Assembly: GCA_965220055.1 (NCBI GenBank)
Contig: CBDCPE010000004.1
Location: 3,534,001 to 3,598,000 of the forward strand
Direction: 5' to 3'
DNA from: Bin87 sp965220055
GTDB lineage: Bacteria > Chloroflexota > Dehalococcoidia > Lucifugimonadales > UBA3495
Length of the DNA stretch: 64,000 bases
A program made the translations under genes and the position numbers. Of this stretch, positions 62,823 to 64,000 are shown in pieces; the first letter of the stretch is position 1; each line of letters begins with the position of its first letter. Below the pieces are notes generated by a model that worked only from the letters and a program-made list of their open reading frames with translations, was not told where the DNA came from and ran no database searches.

Positions 62823-63686
62823 CTAGGGGGTGTCGTCAAAACAGTGAGAGGGTGGTAAATTGCCGGTAACAGGGAGAGTGTGGAAGGTGGGGAGTATGAC
62901 GGCAGCGCACCGGCGCCACGATATGACAGACGGTGTTTGGGAGCGGCTGAGGCTGTACCTGCCCGGGGGAGCAGGCAAGAGAGGTCGGCCGGCCCATGAC
63001 AACCGGCGGTTTATCGACGCCGTTTGCTGGGTTCTGCGCACCGGCGCTCCCTGGCGCGATTTGCCCCCGGACTACGGAGACTGGAAGAACACCCACCGCC
63101 GCTTCTGCCGCTGGCGGGACCGGGGTGTGTGGGCCGGACTGTTGGAGGAAGTGATGGATGACCCTGATTTCGAGTGCCTGATTTCGAGTGGCTGATGATA
63201 GACGCCAGCTACATCAAGGCCCATCCCCACAGTGCCGGCGCTCGGGGCGGAAATCAGGCTATTGCCCGCACCAAAGGGGGCTGAACAGCAAGTTGCACCT
63301 GGCGGTGGACGCCCACGGAATGCCGGTAAGGCTGGCGGTTACTGGAGGCACGGTGGCCGACTGCTCTTTGGCGTTGCCCCTGATCGAGGGTATAGAGGCG
63401 GAGTGTCTGCTGGCGGACAAAGCCTATGACACCAATGAAATCATAGCCACCGCTCGGGCATCGGGAATGAACCCAGTGATACCGCCCAAAAGCAACCGGA
63501 GAGAAAAGCGGGACTACGACCAGGCACTGTACAAGTTGCGGCACTTGGTGGAGAACGGATTCTTGGACTTCAAGCAGTGGCGCGGAGTGGCGACCCGTTA
63601 TGCCAAGAGAGCGGCGTCATACCTGGCCATTTGCCAACTCCGGGCAGTGATGATCTGGAGCAAACTCTTTTGACGACGCCCCCTAG
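62823..63686 (+). mobile_element. IS5-family (IS427-type) element, inactivated
   Basis: Termini CTAGGGGGTGTCGTCAAAA (62823-62841) and TTTTGACGACGCCCCCTAG (63668-63686) are inverted with one mismatch; CTAG may be the target duplication. Transposase frames are broken by a 14-bp duplication. Confidence 0.88.
62896..63673 (+). pseudogene. IS5/IS427-type transposase with a 14-bp duplication
   Basis: ORF1 (MTAAHRRHDMTDGVWERLRLYLPGG ... FIDAVCWVLRTGAPWRDLPPDYGDW ... DPDFE) is cut by a tandem duplication of CCTGATTTCGAGTG (63163-63176, 63177-63190). Past the extra unit the frame resumes as WLMIDASYIKAHPHSAGARGGNQAIARTKGG, reaching the usual -1 slip site AAAGGGGG (63273-63280) and ORF2 LNSKLHLAVDAHGMPVRLAVTGG ... 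CLLADKAYDTNE ... RHLVENGFLDFKQWRGVATRY. Without the duplication the gene would be a normal IS427-type transposase. Confidence 0.85.
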
Positions 63687-63721
63687 GGCTGTGAATGCCT
63701 GCTTTGGGTATAATTAATAAT

Positions 63722-63795
63722 GCCGAGGCGGAATGACCGCGTCAGCGCTATCGGGTGCCGGTACGTGGGTTCAAATCCCATCCTCCCACCTCACG
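63722..63795 (+). other. tRNA-like remnant
   Basis: A -10-like TATAAT lies just upstream (63708-63713). The sequence has a D-arm-like GCGG-AATGA-CCGC and a good T arm, GTGGG-TTCAAAT-CCCAT, followed by CCTCCCAC. The expected acceptor partner of CCTCCCA is absent: only GAGG of GCCGAGG pairs. A second weaker D-arm-like segment (GCCCAGTTAGGAGCAGGC, from about 63804) follows. Probably degenerate tRNA(s), as in phage tRNA clusters; not a functional tRNA as far as I can fold it by eye. Confidence 0.3.
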
Positions 63796-63898
63796 TGGAA
63801 GTAGCCCAGTTAGGAGCAGGCAACACCACGATGCGCGCGTCGGCGGGAGCGATACCCGCCCTCGGCAACATCCAGGCACCGACTCGAGGACCCACGAA

Positions 63899-64000
63899 AT
63901 GACCGGCACAAGCTTGGCCACCAGCGGCCGCGGAGGTAGGCCTCCCCTATTTGCGGAGCACACCTACGACGTGGACGCGGCACAGCACTTTCTGGCTGAC
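63899..64000 (+). CDS. N-terminus of an unidentified protein (partial)
   Basis: Open from ATG 63899 to the window edge: MTGTSLATSGRGGRPPLFAEHTYDVDAAQHFLAD. The 'YDVDAAxxFLAD' pattern recalls the N-termini of some phage terminases, but 34 residues are too few to assign. Confidence 0.35.
   Translation, partial: MTGTSLATSGRGGRPPLFAEHTYDVDAAQHFLAD

Overview
The window is a GC-rich bacterial chromosome segment. Its gene content (DUF1501/DUF1800 pair, LigB-type dioxygenase pair, soluble reductive-dehalogenase-like protein, UGSC selenoprotein, CaiB/MmgE/acyl-CoA dehydrogenase/LLM genes, PlsY, Der and ThiC of ordinary bacterial type) fits a Chloroflexota genome of the Dehalococcoidia/SAR202 kind. 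That assignment is an inference from gene families; there is no rRNA in the window.

Layout. 0-6.3 kb: a DUF1989 protein, a quinone oxidoreductase, a SprT-like protein, then a tight operon of aspartate 1-decarboxylase (PanD) with three SAM methyltransferases, two of them of the sarcosine/dimethylglycine N-methyltransferase type. This looks like a route to N-methylated beta-alanine. 6.3-8.3 kb: a RecB-like/DEDD fusion nuclease. 8.4-13.1 kb: an IS110 element and two related DDE elements, one inserted in the other. 13.1-16.8 kb: a TPP riboswitch, a broken SSS-family transporter and thiC. 16.8-25 kb: two LigB paralogues, a thioredoxin-reductase-like flavoprotein, a metallo-beta-lactamase protein, a cobalamin/Fe-S reductive-dehalogenase-like protein and a frameshifted aminotransferase. 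24.6-36.7 kb: mostly housekeeping (plsY, der, argF, folD, queA), a DUF1800-DUF1501-NHL operon, a Rieske protein and a BtuF-like binding protein.

36.7-42.1 kb is the most unusual part. A UGSC-family gene on the minus strand reads through an in-frame UGA (selenocysteine) followed by a bacterial SECIS-like hairpin. Upstream, in the same orientation, lie its partner gene and a retropepsin-like protease gene that overlaps the partner by 4 nt. The protease-partner module has been duplicated, truncated and fused to pieces of other genes.

42-49.6 kb and 55.3-64 kb are insertion-sequence-rich (IS5, IS1380, IS110 fragments, IS630, an integrase-type fragment) with decayed genes (FRG, DUF1643, DUF4238). 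Between them, 49.6-55.3 kb is a catabolic block (CoA-transferase, MmgE/PrpD, acyl-CoA dehydrogenase, ferritin-like protein, LLM flavin oxidoreductase) bounded on both sides by inverted IS1380-type termini whose TAA forms the stop codon of the outermost gene on each side. Perfect short tandem duplications of 14, 16 and 31 bp have shifted the frame of two transposases and doubled the start region of a hydrolase gene.
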